Assembly: GCF_004379255.2 (NCBI RefSeq)
Contig: NC_056033.1
Location: 8,226,172 to 8,290,171 of the forward strand
DNA: 64,000 bases
Source: Salvia splendens
Taxonomy: Eukaryota > Streptophyta > Magnoliopsida > Lamiales > Lamiaceae
Direction: 5' to 3'
The notes beneath the pieces were generated by a model. The model made no database searches. It saw only the letters and a list, made by a program, of their open reading frames with translations, and was not told where the DNA came from. The translations under genes were made by a program, and so were the position numbers. Numbering within the stretch: position 1 is the stretch's first letter; each line of letters begins with the position of its first letter. Below are positions 33,759-45,889 of this stretch, piece by piece.

Positions 33759-34070
33759 TGGATACAAACTGTACTCCAATTGTACGAACTTGAGGGTAAA
33801 ACACCGTAGGGACTGCAAAATCAGACTCGAATTATCTGGATAATGGAAATTAGGAGTGGAGATGGTGAATTTTCTTCACTTGATTTTTGGCGAGAGTGGC
33901 AAAACCTTGTCGAGGAAGAAGGGTGAAGGGCAAAATGGGGAAATGAGAAATAAGGGACCAGGACCATCGATTATCGTTTTGATTTTGGTGAGTGGCGGGA
34001 GCTCAAAATCTAGGCGGGTCAAGGACACTTGTATTTTCGCTATACTCCTTTTCAGATTCTATAAACATTA
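33759..34070 (-). promoter_or_regulatory. Short upstream region of BRCT gene
   Basis: Only 312 bp separate the ATG (33758) from the Harbinger end at 34071. The core promoter and 5' UTR must lie here or in the element. I see no clear TATA box. Confidence 0.4.
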
Positions 34071-35712
34071 GAGCATCCAGAAATAGCCCAGTCATAGCTC
34101 AGCTATAGCCTAGCCACAAACTCCTCCCGCCACACCAGTAGCACTAAAAACTCCTCCGGTTACATCAACTGGACAAGCAATAGCCCAGCCATAGCCTAGC
34201 CACAATAAACAAAATTATAAAAATAAATAAACAATCACACAAGGCAGTAAGGCCAAACTGATCATTTCATGCATCGGTTTAAGGGTAAAATGTACACTGC
34301 TTGATTGGTTTATCGCTCAAAACAAGTGTTAAATGTGCAGGAATGCCACTTGACCAAGGCAGCAAGGCCAAACTGATCAAGCAAGTACAAAAGGCGATAA
34401 AAGGCCAAGAATCGGGGCAGTTGATCAAGGGGAGTGATCAAGCAATTGGGGGAACCGCTGGCTTCTAGAAGAATAACACGTGAGAAAATGAGCTGAATGT
34501 GGCGCACCATTCTGTTATCAATGACAACGTTCTAGAAGGGGACACGTGCTAGCTTATGAGACGCAAGGACGGACCTGAGTCATGAATCTGTTACTCAAAA
34601 GCGTCGTCATTCTAGAAGAAAGGCACGTAGCAATCAATGAGTCGCTCATTCTCAGCATGAGCGAATATTCCCTGTCGGGATCGTTATCCAGCTGGAGGCC
34701 GAATCGAGCTTATAAATAGAGGGTGTGTCATCACAATAAAGAGGAGATCCTTTACTTTCCGTCTAGTTTACCTTAGTCCAGTTCTCTATAATAGCTTAGC
34801 TTAGATAAAGTAATAGGTAGTTAGAAAGAGAAATTAAAGAAGCGTTGCAGAATACTTGTTTTCTGTCGGCGTATTCCTAAATTACCCGCCGAGATTCTTA
34901 TCGGTTTTACTTGCTTTCTTATTTTCCGAAGTATTAGCTTAGTTTTTAATTTCACGCTGTATTGCTCTCAGTTTAGTTTAATCAAAGTTATTTCGTTTTC
35001 ATCCTCGCATTTATTTTTCCGCTGTTACCTGCAATTTACTTGACTCAGTAGTTAAATCTCCGTTGATCAAGCTAGCTAATTTAATTCTGCCTAGAGTAAA
35101 AACAGTAGTTAAAAACTCTCAAGTCAAAGCGTGGCAGCAGCCAACCCCCCTGTTCACTACTCACACACTCAACACACCAACTTCTCTGTGGGATCGACCC
35201 CGAACTTGCCGCTTTACTGTTAAAGTTGTGCAAAATTGGGAGTTTACAAATTACTTTGATAAGGAATAAAGAGCTAGAGCAATACTGCATTGATTAAGTG
35301 ACAACGACATTTGCTAACTGATCCGACCGGTTCGGTTATCATTCCATATAACTTGATCCGCATTCTAATTGCGTTTTCGTCTCTTTCTAAGTCCTTCCAG
35401 GGGTCCAAGGGGCAGAGCCCCTGGCTGGGGTCGCCATTAAAGTTGCTATACAGAAATCTCCATCCGGAAATGTAATTTCCGATAATTGAAGGACCAAATT
35501 ACAATATTTAAAACCTGTCAAAACTAAATAAAAAATAAAAAATCGGCTGGCCGGTCGGGAGCCTGCAATGGCGGCCAGTCGATCGGCTAGCGCCCGCAAA
35601 TCGGCGTGCGCTCGCCGTTTTTCTCGCCGATTTGCCGCTCGCCGGTTGCAATGGTTCGGCGAGCGGAACGGCCATCGCCGGGAATCGGCTAGCCGGTCCG
35701 CTCGCCGCCATT
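34071..35712. mobile_element. Harbinger element interrupted by LTR-like insert
   Basis: Left end GAGCATCCAGAAATAG after TTA (34068-34070), with ATAGCCCAGCCAC and CACAATAAACAAAATTAT as in the left arm of the 11227 element. The right end (about 35535-35712, CATTGTGGATGCCC) has the same GCTCGCC/GGCGAGC arm as the 11227 element. No matching TTA follows the right end. Between the arms lies unrelated sequence of roughly 1.2 kb, described separately. No coding sequence is seen. Confidence 0.65.
34240..35345 (+). mobile_element. Probable solo LTR or TRIM inside Harbinger
   Basis: The block breaks the Harbinger left tail at about 34240. It has promoter-like features of a plant LTR: CTTATAAATAGAGGG (34711-34725), a transcription-start-like pyrimidine stretch, and near the end CTCTGTGGGATCGACCCC, a phrase I associate with Ty3/gypsy-type LTRs. 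Two related segments (GCCAAACTGATCA) occur near 34252 and 34368. The exact borders and a target duplication could not be fixed, and there is no gag or pol. Confidence 0.4.
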
Positions 35713-36159
35713 GTGGATGCCCACAACCACAATCCTATTTTATTTGGGCTCCTACTCGTTTTCAGATCCTATAACAAGTCATCAATTTCTTTTAATGATT
35801 ATTGATTTCTAAAATCATTAATTTTAGCTCAAATTTAATAGTATTTCATATAGATTTTAAAATTTGATTTAAAATATTACAAATATAATATTTTATTTAT
35901 TATTTTTTATGGTAGGTCAATCACTATAGTTTATATCCAACCAACTTCTGTGCATTTTTTATCCTACTCAACAATATTAAACCAACGTAGTTTTCTACAT
36001 AGCCTTTTTATTCTATTTGTCACCTACTTAAAAGTAATCTATAATATCATAAGCATTCAAGATTACCCATGTAAAGTAAGATTTTTGCCGAATATATCTT
36101 ATTTAGTCTAAGTTGGGAAATAACAAATAAAATGTAAAGTTTGTGATATTTTAGATCAA
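35713..36159. other. AT-rich spacer, nothing recognised
   Basis: No gene or element border seen. Confidence 0.4.
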
Positions 36160-37249
36160 CTAGTATTAACACCCGAGCTATGCACGGGACATAAGAGTTT
36201 CAAATAATGAATATAAAATATAATAAATATATAGAAAATAAGAATTGAAAGAAATATGGAGATTTAATAAAACAGAAATGTACTTATCTTGTCTCACTCA
36301 AAATGAATAATTTACTACTTTCCAGTGAATGAAACATTTATGCAATTTTAATTTATAATCTAAGTAAAGTAAAAACAATAAAATTAATGACAAAAATAAG
36401 ATGTGTGACTAATGATCAAAGAGTATGAATTAATTAGAATAAGATATACAAATAAAGAAAATATGTGTGAGTAAAGATGTTTATTGAAAGTGCTATGCAA
36501 TTCATTAATCAAAATAAAAGGTAAATTAATATATAAATTTAATAGCTTAATTTATAAAAAAAATAGTTTGAAAAAAATATATGGAATATTAAACATATCG
36601 ACATTAAATATATGAATAATTTAAATCATATAAATTTAAAACTTCTTTGAGAAGTCAAGTTAGAAAATTTTTATTATCCAATAATCACATTTTAGTTGAC
36701 TGTTTATTTCTTTCTTTTAATTTCAGACCATAGCATAACTTGATATACATTTCCAAAGACTAAATGAATTTTTTATATTGGAAAGAATAAATTTCTTACT
36801 TCCCGCCACATATACGTATAAAAAGTAAATTACTACAATCACTTAAAATAACGATAATATTTTATGCATCTTGTTTGTTTTGAATAATGTGAGAATTTAC
36901 ACTACTCTTTATATTAAAAAGTATTGCAATAAATGATTAAATCTCAATTTTAACCTAAATAAATGGAAGGCAAGCTAAACTCTCTAGCACAATTTCAATT
37001 TAACTCAAATATAAGGCTAATTAATATATAAATTTAATAACTTAATTAAAAAAAAATTAATGGTAGTGCACTATTTAAATGTGTTTTAACACTTCTTCAA
37101 GAAGTTAGCATTTTATTGGGTTATTATTCGTCCAATTATTTTTGCCTTAAAAATTTATTTTTGAATAGAATACACCCCATCTTTTCATTTTCCCTCCAAA
37201 AAGGGTTTTAAGGACTTTTCATCAAACTTACACTTTATATTAGTATAGA
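36160..37249 (-). mobile_element. Non-autonomous Helitron
   Basis: On the minus strand the element begins TCTATACTAATATAAAGTG (37249), the usual plant Helitron 5' end, and ends with a hairpin CCCGTGCATAGCTCGGG, a short spacer, then CTAG (36160). It sits between A and T (37250 and 36159 on that strand), the Helitron target, with no duplication. The 1.09-kb interior is AT-rich without a Rep/helicase gene, so it depends on a helper elsewhere. Confidence 0.8.
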
Positions 37250-37916
37250 TTTTAAAGTTCGTGAAAAATACAACACTTGGCCAAACTTCATAGTCTTATG
37301 GACCAATATCCTTTCTTTTACTATAAAATTTTAAAAATAGTATACAGTTAAGAGATACTCCATAAGAAGAGAGAACAAAATAAGGGGAGAGTGTTTTGTA
37401 TTTTTGTCGATTCTGGTCCGAAATCTATGGAAATGAGTATGATCACTTGTGAATTGCTCGACAATCCGAATCCGGAATATAAAATACGATCCTAAATATC
37501 TAAAATTGCATAAAAATAAAAAAATTCAATATAAGAAATCTCAAAATTTTAAACTCAATTCAAATCAAATACTCCTACTAAATATTAGTATTACATTTGT
37601 TCAATACAAATGTTTTATGGATAGTAATATATTTCGGATTACTTTTGATTTTAAAATATCCGACCCAAACATTAAATTTTTTTAAAAATCTGATCCCAAC
37701 CTAATTTTAATTTGATTTAGTTATGATCGGATTTTGAATTTTGGATATTTTGCTCACCCTAACTTTTCAGATTATATAACAAACACAATCATTTTCCTTA
37801 AATAACTAGTCTTTATAAAGTAATTGAAAACTCTTTAAAAAGTCATTATAATTGGGTCAACAAAAATAAATGAATTAGTACTAGTATATTTTCTATTGCA
37901 GCCTTTTAATTGGGTT
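37250..37916. other. AT-rich spacer, nothing recognised
   Basis: No gene or named element seen before the retrotransposon target site. Confidence 0.4.
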
Positions 37917-37921
37917 AGCCT

Positions 37922-39037
37922 TGTTGGTTCTACTGATTACAAGAGATAAAAGCCGGGCGTAATACAACCCAAAGAAGGAATACAAGAAACGAAACTGAAC
38001 TGAATTACAATGAAACAAATAAACCGTGAATGTTTAGCCGAGTCGAGGAGGCCTCTTCCCGCAAGACGAGATACGCCCCGGTAGTGCTCTTCGGTTTGGC
38101 GTCGTCCCCAAAGGTAAAACGACTACGTCTCTTTTGATGCAGCACCGCAATCAGTAGAGCTCCGGCGAACTGGATGGAGGAGAGGGCAGAGCTTCGACAG
38201 AAAGACAATGCAGAGAGGGAGAGAGCTTATGATGCAGAGAATGCTTGGAATTGTGTGTCCTAATGCAGTGGTATGGCTAGCCTATTTATAGGCCAAGCCA
38301 CCATGCAGGGTCAACCGAGCCATGAAGGCTCATCATGGCAGATTCGTAACCGACGTCGGTTACGAGCGTGTGGCAGGCGTGTGCCTTTCGCATGTGGAGC
38401 GTGTGGATTTCTCACGTGGCAGCCGTGACTGTGCCTCGCTTGACGACGTGTCAAGCCATTTGGATTGCTGACTCGGCGGTGGTCCAAAAAGAATAGTTTG
38501 GGCCAAGCCCCAAGCCCAAAGACCACCCAAAGACCAATTGCCAAGATCCAAGTCCAAGTCCAAGCCCAAGATCAAGATCAAGATCAAGATCGGGCCCGGG
38601 GCCGGGCCCGGGCCCGAGGCCCGCGGCCACGCCCACGCCCACGGGCTCGGGCTCGGGCGGCGCGGGCGGCGGCGGCGGCGCGCGCGCGTGTGGGCTTTTT
38701 CACCCATCTTGATCCACTATAATTATTAAGTAACATAAAGTCACTTAATTTAAACACATTAAAGATGTATTAATCTTCCAATGTGGGATAATTAACACTA
38801 GTTAATTATTCCCTAAGCACATGCTCCAAGCTTTAATTAAAAGCTAATTATGCCCAACTTTAATCCACTATTTCTCACTCACCGGAAATCGGATTTGAGA
38901 AAGTGAATATACTACATTTATCTACGTAAAATGTAGATCGACGCTATATCATTTAATTTCACAAAATTAAATGTCTCGTCACATTTATTCTTTGGTCAAA
39001 ACCATTGACCGGGCATATTTAATCCATGATTTTTACA
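37922..39037 (-). repeat. Copia 3' LTR (long form)
   Basis: 1116 bp from TG to CA. On the minus strand TATAAATA (about 38284-38291) is the likely TATA box. Upstream of it in that orientation are GC-rich and hexamer repeats (GATCTT and GGCTTG units, about 38550-38690). It contains about 184 bp (38354-38537) missing from the other LTR. Confidence 0.88.
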
Positions 39038-39605
39038 ATCCCCCACATGAGTGGAAATAGCCAAATGCATATGCATGCAGACATAAGCTCAACCCTCGAG
39101 AGGTATATAAGCATAAGGATAGGTAGTTGTTGACTTTGAACCCTCCATAGTCGACACCATCGGATACACAGGCGGCTTAGTAGCGCGATGCTTTGAACTA
39201 ATCCCCCACGGCGTGCACCGAGACAATGGTGTTAACGCTTAAACACCTCAACCTCATCCGTTCTCACGTTTTGTGTCCATTGCGGTCTTGGACACCACTT
39301 TGGATTCATAAGTGCATTTTTTTTTATGAAGCGACCACACTTCGCACTTACATAGGTGATTCTTAGTCAAGTACCTTGCCATACTTGGTCTCTTTGAGAA
39401 TTCCATCTCTTTGAGATCCTTAAGAACCATTAAAAGTCATAGACTTAGCCTTTACCACTAGGCAAGCTCTCCAACACTCTATTGCTCTCTAGGGAATAGA
39501 TATAGTTGAGTGTTTCTCATGAACTCTCATAGCTTAGTTGTCCCTTTGAACCAAGTTCTTGGGATCTCCAGTCATCATGGTTGGGTTACCACTGTGATAG
39601 TTCTT

Positions 39606-42600
39606 TTAGTTTGTGGATTTCAAACCCATTCCCTCTAGCAACTTATTCATTTGATCACGGTTTAACCCTTTGGTTAGCGGATCCGCTAGATTATCTATTG
39701 ACTTCACATAGTCAATTGTAATCACCCCTGTTGTGATCAAATGTCTCACGGTGTTATGTCGTCGACGTATATGTCGAGACTTACCGTTATAGAAGCCATT
39801 GTTTGCCCTTCCAATAGCTGCTTGGCTATCGCAGTGGATCAGCACTGGTGGCACTGGCTTAGACCAACATGGAATGTCTTCAAGGAAGTTCTTAAGCCAC
39901 TCGGCTTCCTCACCAGCCTTATCCAAGGCAATGAACTCCGATTCCATTGTTGATCGGGCTATACAGGTCTGTTTTGTGGATTTCCACGATACAGCACCAC
40001 CCCCAATAGTAAAGACATATCCACTTGTTGAAAGTGAGTCTCTATTATCGGATATCCAATTGGCATCACAGTACCCTTCAAGTACCGGGGGGTATCTCGA
40101 GAAGTGTAGCCCAAGATTTTGAGTGTGTTTTAAATATCTCAAAACCCTCACAAGAGCTCTCCAATGCTCTTTGCTTGGATTGCTCGTGTAACGACTTAAC
40201 TTGTTCACGGCACAAGCAATGTCAGGTCGAGTGCAATTAGTCAAGTACATAATGCACCCGATGACCCGTGCATACTCTTCTTGTGCAACGGGCTCGCCTT
40301 TGTTTTTGCTCAAGTGAACGTCGAGTTCAATTGGAGTCTTAACCGGCGTGCCATCATAGGCTTTGAATTTATTCAATATCTTCTCAACATAATGTGATTG
40401 TGTTAAGATGATTCCATCATTCGTTCTTAGAATCTTCATTCCAAGAATTACATCGGCTAGACCCATGTCTTTCATGTCAAAGTTTCTCTTTAACATGGCC
40501 TTTGTATCGTTAATTACTTGAGTGTTACTACCCAAGATTAACATATCATCAACGTAGAGACACACTATAACATGACCGTTATTAGTGCTCTTGATGTAGA
40601 CACATTTGTCGCACTCGTTGATTTTAAACCCATTTTATAACATCACATTATCAAACTTCAAGTGCCATTGCAATGGCGCTTGTTTCAATCCATATAGGGA
40701 CTTTACGAGCTTGCATACCTTTTTCTCTTGTCCAGGTACTACAAACCCTTCGGGTTGTTCCATATAGATTTCATCTTCTAGTTCACCATTTAGAAACGCG
40801 GTCTTTACATCTATTTGATGAATCTCAAGATTGTGCAATGCAGCAATAGCGAGAAGCACTCGTATAGATGTAATCCTTGTTACAGGTGAATAGGTATCGA
40901 AGAAGTTATGTCCTTCCTTTTGTTTAAAACCCTTTACTACTAATCGGGCTTTATACTTATCAATTGTTCCATCGGCCTTAAACTTTCTTTTAAGAACCCA
41001 TTTGCATCCTAAAGGTTTAGCACATTCGGGCAAATCAACCAACACCCATGTGTGGTTTAGCAAAATTGAATCAATTTCGCTTTGAACAGCTTCTCTCCAA
41101 TGTAGCCCGTCTGGGCCAGCAAAGGCTACTTTTATCGATGTTGGTTCTTCATCCAACATGAAAGCAATGTAGTCAGGACCAAAAGTTTTTGGTGTTCTGA
41201 CTCTATTACCACGTCTTAGTACTGTATCTTTTGGATCGGGCCTTGCACGCTTGCGCGATTCAGGTTCCGCATCTGCTGATTTAGAACTAGTGGCTTCTTC
41301 TTCCACTTGTTTAGAACTAGTGGCTTCTTCAATTCTTGTCTCAGAATTGGTTGAGACTTTTTCCTTGTCTTTGCAAGGAAATGTATTTTCGAGAAATACA
41401 GCATTCCTCGACTCAATTGTTGTTCCTACTGTGATAGTCGATATTTCAGACTTGTGAACAACAAATCGATATGCACTACTGTTAAGTGCATATCCAACGA
41501 AGATGCAATCAACCGTCTTAGGTCCGATTGTAACTTCTTTGGGCGGAGGAATCATCACCTTTGCCAAACACCCCCACACTTTGAGGTATTTGTAGGATGA
41601 CTTCCTTCCCTTCCACAACTCATAAGGAGTGACATCTTTTCCTTTGAGAGGGATCTTATTCAAGATATAGTTGGCTGTCAAAACAGCTTCCCCCCACATG
41701 TTATGTGGTAATCCTGAAGTTAGAAGCAGTGCATTCATCATCTCTTTTAGAGTTCGATTTTTGCGTTCTGCAACACCATTAGATTGTGGTGAATATGGAG
41801 CAGTTGTTTGATGAATTATACCACTTGCGTTGCATAACTCCTCAAACGGGGCTACATATTCGCCTCCTCTATCGCTTCGAATCATTTTGATTTTACAACC
41901 AAGTTGATTCTCAACTTTGTTCTTATAATTTTTGAACGCTTCTATTGCTTCATCTTTACTTCTTAAAAGATAAATGTAGCAATACCTTGTGCAATCATCT
42001 ATGAAAGTGATAAAGTACTTTTTACCACCTCTTGTTTGCACCATCTTTAAATCACATACGTCCGTGTGAATTAATTCAAGGGGTTTTGTGCTTCGTTCAA
42101 CCGAGTGAAACGGCAACTTAGTCATTTTTGCTTCAAGACAAATTTCACATTTATCTTGGGTATCCAATTCATTAGCCTTTAGTAAATCTAAATTCACTAA
42201 TCTTTTAATAGCTTTTGAATTCACATGTCCCAATCTACAATGCCACAAATTTGAAGACTCAATCAAATAAGAGGAAGTAGATGCTTTATTCTTATTAGCC
42301 AGTGGCTTTGGAACACGCAGTGTTGCTACACTAAGCTTGAAAAGTCCGTCGGTTACATAACCTTTTCCGAGGGACTTCCCAAACTTATACAATGCAAACC
42401 TATCGGATTCAAGTACAAGTTTAAAACCCTTATTCACTAGTATTGATCCTGAAACTAGGTTCTTCCGGATGTCCGGAAAGTGCAGTGCATCCTTCAAGGT
42501 GATTGAGACGCCAGACGTCATCTTGAGGATTACATCACCAACTCCGAGGATTTCAGACGAGGCTTGATTCCCCATGTTTATCTTTCTCCCTTCAACGTTG

Positions 42601-44051
42601 TTGTAGGTGGAGAACATACTCCTATCTGCGCAAACATGTGCAGTAGCGCCGGTATCAATATACCAGCCACCCTTGTTGTTGTTAACAAGGTTGACCTCTT
42701 CAGTGACCACAGCAATGAGGTCGTTCTCATCCCAGTCCTTGAACTCCTTCTCAACGACGTGGGCAGCCGGCTTCTTCTTCTTGCTGCGGCAGTCTTTAGC
42801 AAAGTGGCCTGGTTTGCCACACTTGTAGCAGTCGCCTTCAAACTTCTTTAAAGGCTGCTTTCCCTTCCCTTTGTCGTTTGGACGGTTTGGGCGAGGGCGT
42901 TTGTTGGAGGGACCGCCCCGCTCCAACAGGTTGGCTTTGGCTTCATTTGGGGTGAAGCCCTTAGCCTTTTGATCACTTTTGCGCACGTCAGCCTCAATGC
43001 GCAATTTCACGATCAAGTCTTCAAGGGTCATCTGCTTTCGCTTGTGCTTGAGATAACTCTTGAAGTCCTTCCAACTTGGAGGGAGCTTGTCAATGATCGT
43101 GCACCTTAGGAATTTGTCGGGCAAGGTCATCCCTTCAGCCACTAATGAGTGGATGATCATTTGGAGCTCTTGGACTTGCTCCATGACGGGTCGAGAGTCG
43201 ACCATTTTGTAGTCCATAAACTTGGATGCTACAACTTGTTCCGTCCCTGCAGCATTATCTATGCTATACTTCTTTTCTAGGTTTTCCCACATTTGTTTAG
43301 ATGTGGTTACATTGGAGTATACATTATAGAGGCTATCATCTAATGCACTTAAAATAAAATTTTTACATAGATAATCCCCTTTTCTCCAAGCTTCATAGTC
43401 CGCCATGACTTCGAGCCTAGTCTCTTGGTCGCTTGGCGCGGGCGGCTCGTTCTCCGTGAGGAAGTTGGCGACGCCCAATGTTGTCAAGTAGAACAACATC
43501 TTTTGATACCACCGCTTGAAGTCAGATCCTCCAAACTTTGGTGGCTTCTCGGCAGGTGGCATCATTCTTGGTGCCAAAGGTGCCGCAGTTGGTCCTTGGA
43601 AGGAACCAATTCCGTTGCCCCCGAAGGAGCCAACAACGTGGTTGGGCATAGAGCCCCCACCATTCACGTTAGGCATAGAGCCCGCCATGGTCGTACCAGC
43701 CCCGAAGGGACTAGCACCCGCATGAGACCCGAAGGCCCTAGCATTCGTGTGAGACCCGAAGGCCCCAACACCCGTGTGAGACCCGAAGGCCCCAGCACTC
43801 GATCCATTAAAGGACCCGAAGGAACCACTCAAAGTGGAACCAACCGACCCACTCGAAGTGGATCCACCAGTGAGCCCAAGGGGGTTAACGAACTCCCAAG
43901 GGGTTGTTGAGGAAGAAGGATAGCGCCCGGGAGTGGGCATCATCGTCGGAATCGACGACGTGTTGACAGGTCCAGTGGTCGCCATGGTTGAAGGAATGGC
44001 GGCGGTGGTGGCGGCAGCGGTGGTGTTGGATTCCGTCGACATCTCCAGCAA
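39606..44051 (-). pseudogene. Copia gag-pol polyprotein with one stop
   Basis: Read on the minus strand, 1138 codons run from 44051 to a TAA at 40637-40635. The same frame then continues without shift for about 342 codons to 39606, so one stop divides a polyprotein of about 1480 residues. A Ser/Gly/Phe-rich start is followed by gag, the zinc knuckle [14 protein letters not shown], protease [11 protein letters not shown], and integrase (HCRLGHVN ... [27 protein letters not shown] with later AERKNRT). Reverse transcriptase follows ([19 protein letters not shown]; after the stop, [12 protein letters not shown]), then RNase H ([30 protein letters not shown]) and the ADPLTKGL end. The stop falls between the conserved RT blocks and would remove the YVDD catalytic site. 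Confidence 0.9.
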
Positions 44052-44130
44052 AGGTGTATTAAGTTTCGAAATTTTAAGTTCAGTTTAGAGGTCAAAAACC
44101 CTTCAAAAGCAAGTTATCTCGTCTTGCGAT

Positions 44131-45056
44131 TGTTGGTTCTACTGATTACAAGAGATAAAAGCCGGGCGTAATACAACCCAAAGAAGGAATACAAGAAACG
44201 AAACTGAACTGAATTACAATGAAACAAATAAACCGTGAATGTTTAGCCGAGTCGAGGAGGCCTCTTCCCGCAAGATGAGATACGCCCCGGTAGTGCTCTT
44301 CGGTTTGGCGTTTCGTCCCCAAAGGTAAAACGACTACGTCTCTTTTGATGCAGCACCGCAATCAGTAGAGCTCCGGCGAACTGGATGGAGGAGAGGGCAA
44401 AGCTTCGACAGAAAGACAATGCAGAGAGGGAGAGAGCTTATGATGCAGAGAATGCTTGGAATTGTGTGTCCTAATGCAGTGGTATGGCTAGCCTATTTAT
44501 AGGCCAAGCCACCATGCAGGGTCAACCGAGCCATGAAGGCTCATCATGGCAGATTCGTAACCGATTGCCAAGATCCAAGCCCAAGCCCAAGCCCAAGCCC
44601 AATATCAAGATCAAGATCAAGATCGAGATCGGGCTCGGGCCCGGGCCCCGCGCCCACGCCCACGAGCACGGGCTCAGGCGGGGCGGGCGGCGGCGGCGGC
44701 GCGCGCGTGTGGGCTTTTTCACCCATCTTGATCCACTATAATTATTAAGTAACATAAAGTCACTTAATTTAAACACATTAAAGATGTATTAATCTTCCAA
44801 TGTGGGATAATTAACACTAGTTAATTATTCCCTAAGCATATGCTCCAAGCTTTAATTAAAAGCTAATTATGCCCAACTTTAATCCACTATTTCTCACTCA
44901 CCGGAAATCGGATTTGAGAAAGTGAATATACTACATTTATCTACGTAAAATGTAGATCGACGCTATATCATTTAATTTCACAAAATTAAATGTCTCGTCA
45001 CATTTATTCTTTGGTCAAAACCATTGACCGGGCATATTTAATCCATGATTTTTACA
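44131..45056 (-). repeat. Copia 5' LTR (deleted form)
   Basis: 926 bp from TG to CA, nearly the same as the other LTR but lacking the 184-bp segment (junction near 44565, AACCGATTGCC). It has its own TATAAATA at about 44495 on the minus strand. Since both LTRs are copied from one template at insertion, the loss must be later than or specific to this copy, or reflect recombination. Confidence 0.88.
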
Positions 45057-45061
45057 AGCCT

Positions 45062-45391
45062 CATGTTAATTTACGAACAAAACTAGTTATCTGGATTAAA
45101 TCTAAAAGCAATACTCAAATGATTTATCATTATATAATTGGGCTTCCAGTCAATAATTAGCATATAGAGTATAAATTTGAATTAATTATTTTATATATAG
45201 AGTATAAATTTGAATTAATTATTTTGTATAGAGTACTTTTTATTCAATATACTAGAGACGATGAAAATGAAGTTCTACTACTAAAGTATTGAAAAGATTC
45301 ACAAATGAAAAGAAATTATTTAATGCAAACAGCGTAGAGCGGCGCTCTATTAGTTGAATGTCGATTTAGCCATCGACAAACGGAGTAGATT
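45062..45391. other. AT-rich spacer with short tandem duplication
   Basis: A unit of about 37 bp (ATAGAGTATAAATTTGAATT followed by AATTATTTT) is directly repeated at about 45165-45235. No gene. Confidence 0.55.
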
Positions 45392-45394
45392 CTA

Positions 45395-45686
45395 GAGTAT
45401 AAGCAATGGAGCGGAATTTCTGGCGTAATTCTCAAAAACACATTCGGTCGCGTCATAAGGAATTCTCACGTAGCGGAATTCCCGAAAAAAATATATTTAA
45501 TGAAAAAAAAGCGGAATTACACAGGTGTCAACATAATGACGGACGTCCGCACGGAATTCCGCAGAACTGCGAATTCCTTCACGGAATTCCGTATCTGTGC
45601 AGGGGACGTGTAGTGGCGGACGTCCGCCATGGAATTCTCGCACGCCGGTGGGAATTCCGCGTGGAGGTCCGCCATTGCTGATGCTC
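45395..45686. mobile_element. Harbinger MITE (GGAATTCC family)
   Basis: 292 bp, left end GAGTATAAGCAATGG, right end CCATTGCTGATGCTC, flanked by CTA (45392-45394, 45687-45689). The interior is filled with the palindrome GGAATTCC(G) and some GGACGTCCGC. It ends 203 bp before the start codon of the next gene. Confidence 0.8.
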
Positions 45687-45889
45687 CTAAAGCATAGAAT
45701 GGTGTAAAGAAAATCGGAGTAAATCGAAAGGGCAATCCAGTCAATTAAAGCCGATTTCTTATTCAACAATCCAGACTTGAATGGTGAGGTTTCTATAGAG
45801 AGGAAAGTGAATACTTCCCAATCAGTAGTGAGAAGCTGCAGATTACACTTCATTTGTACCTGAATTCTGATTCACTCAACCAGTTAAAG

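Larger units (their letters stand above)
37922..45056 (-). mobile_element. Ty1/copia LTR retrotransposon, nearly intact
   Basis: About 7.1 kb, flanked by the 5-bp target copies AGCCT (37917-37921, 45057-45061), with LTRs at 37922-39037 and 44131-45056 and gag-pol on the minus strand. The domain order protease-integrase-reverse transcriptase-RNase H defines Ty1/copia. A purine tract (TGTGGGGGA on the minus strand, about 39039-39047) sits next to the downstream LTR as expected for plus-strand priming. The sequence next to the upstream LTR does not read as the common initiator-Met tRNA primer site. The LTRs differ at few positions apart from one large deletion, so insertion was recent. Confidence 0.92.

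Noticed and set aside
37930..39040. GC-rich hexamer repeats as a CRISPR-like array
   Set aside because: Simple-sequence repeats inside an LTR of a eukaryotic retrotransposon.
44100..44130. Copia primer binding site
   Set aside because: The sequence beside the upstream LTR does not match the usual initiator-Met site and I could not match another tRNA reliably.
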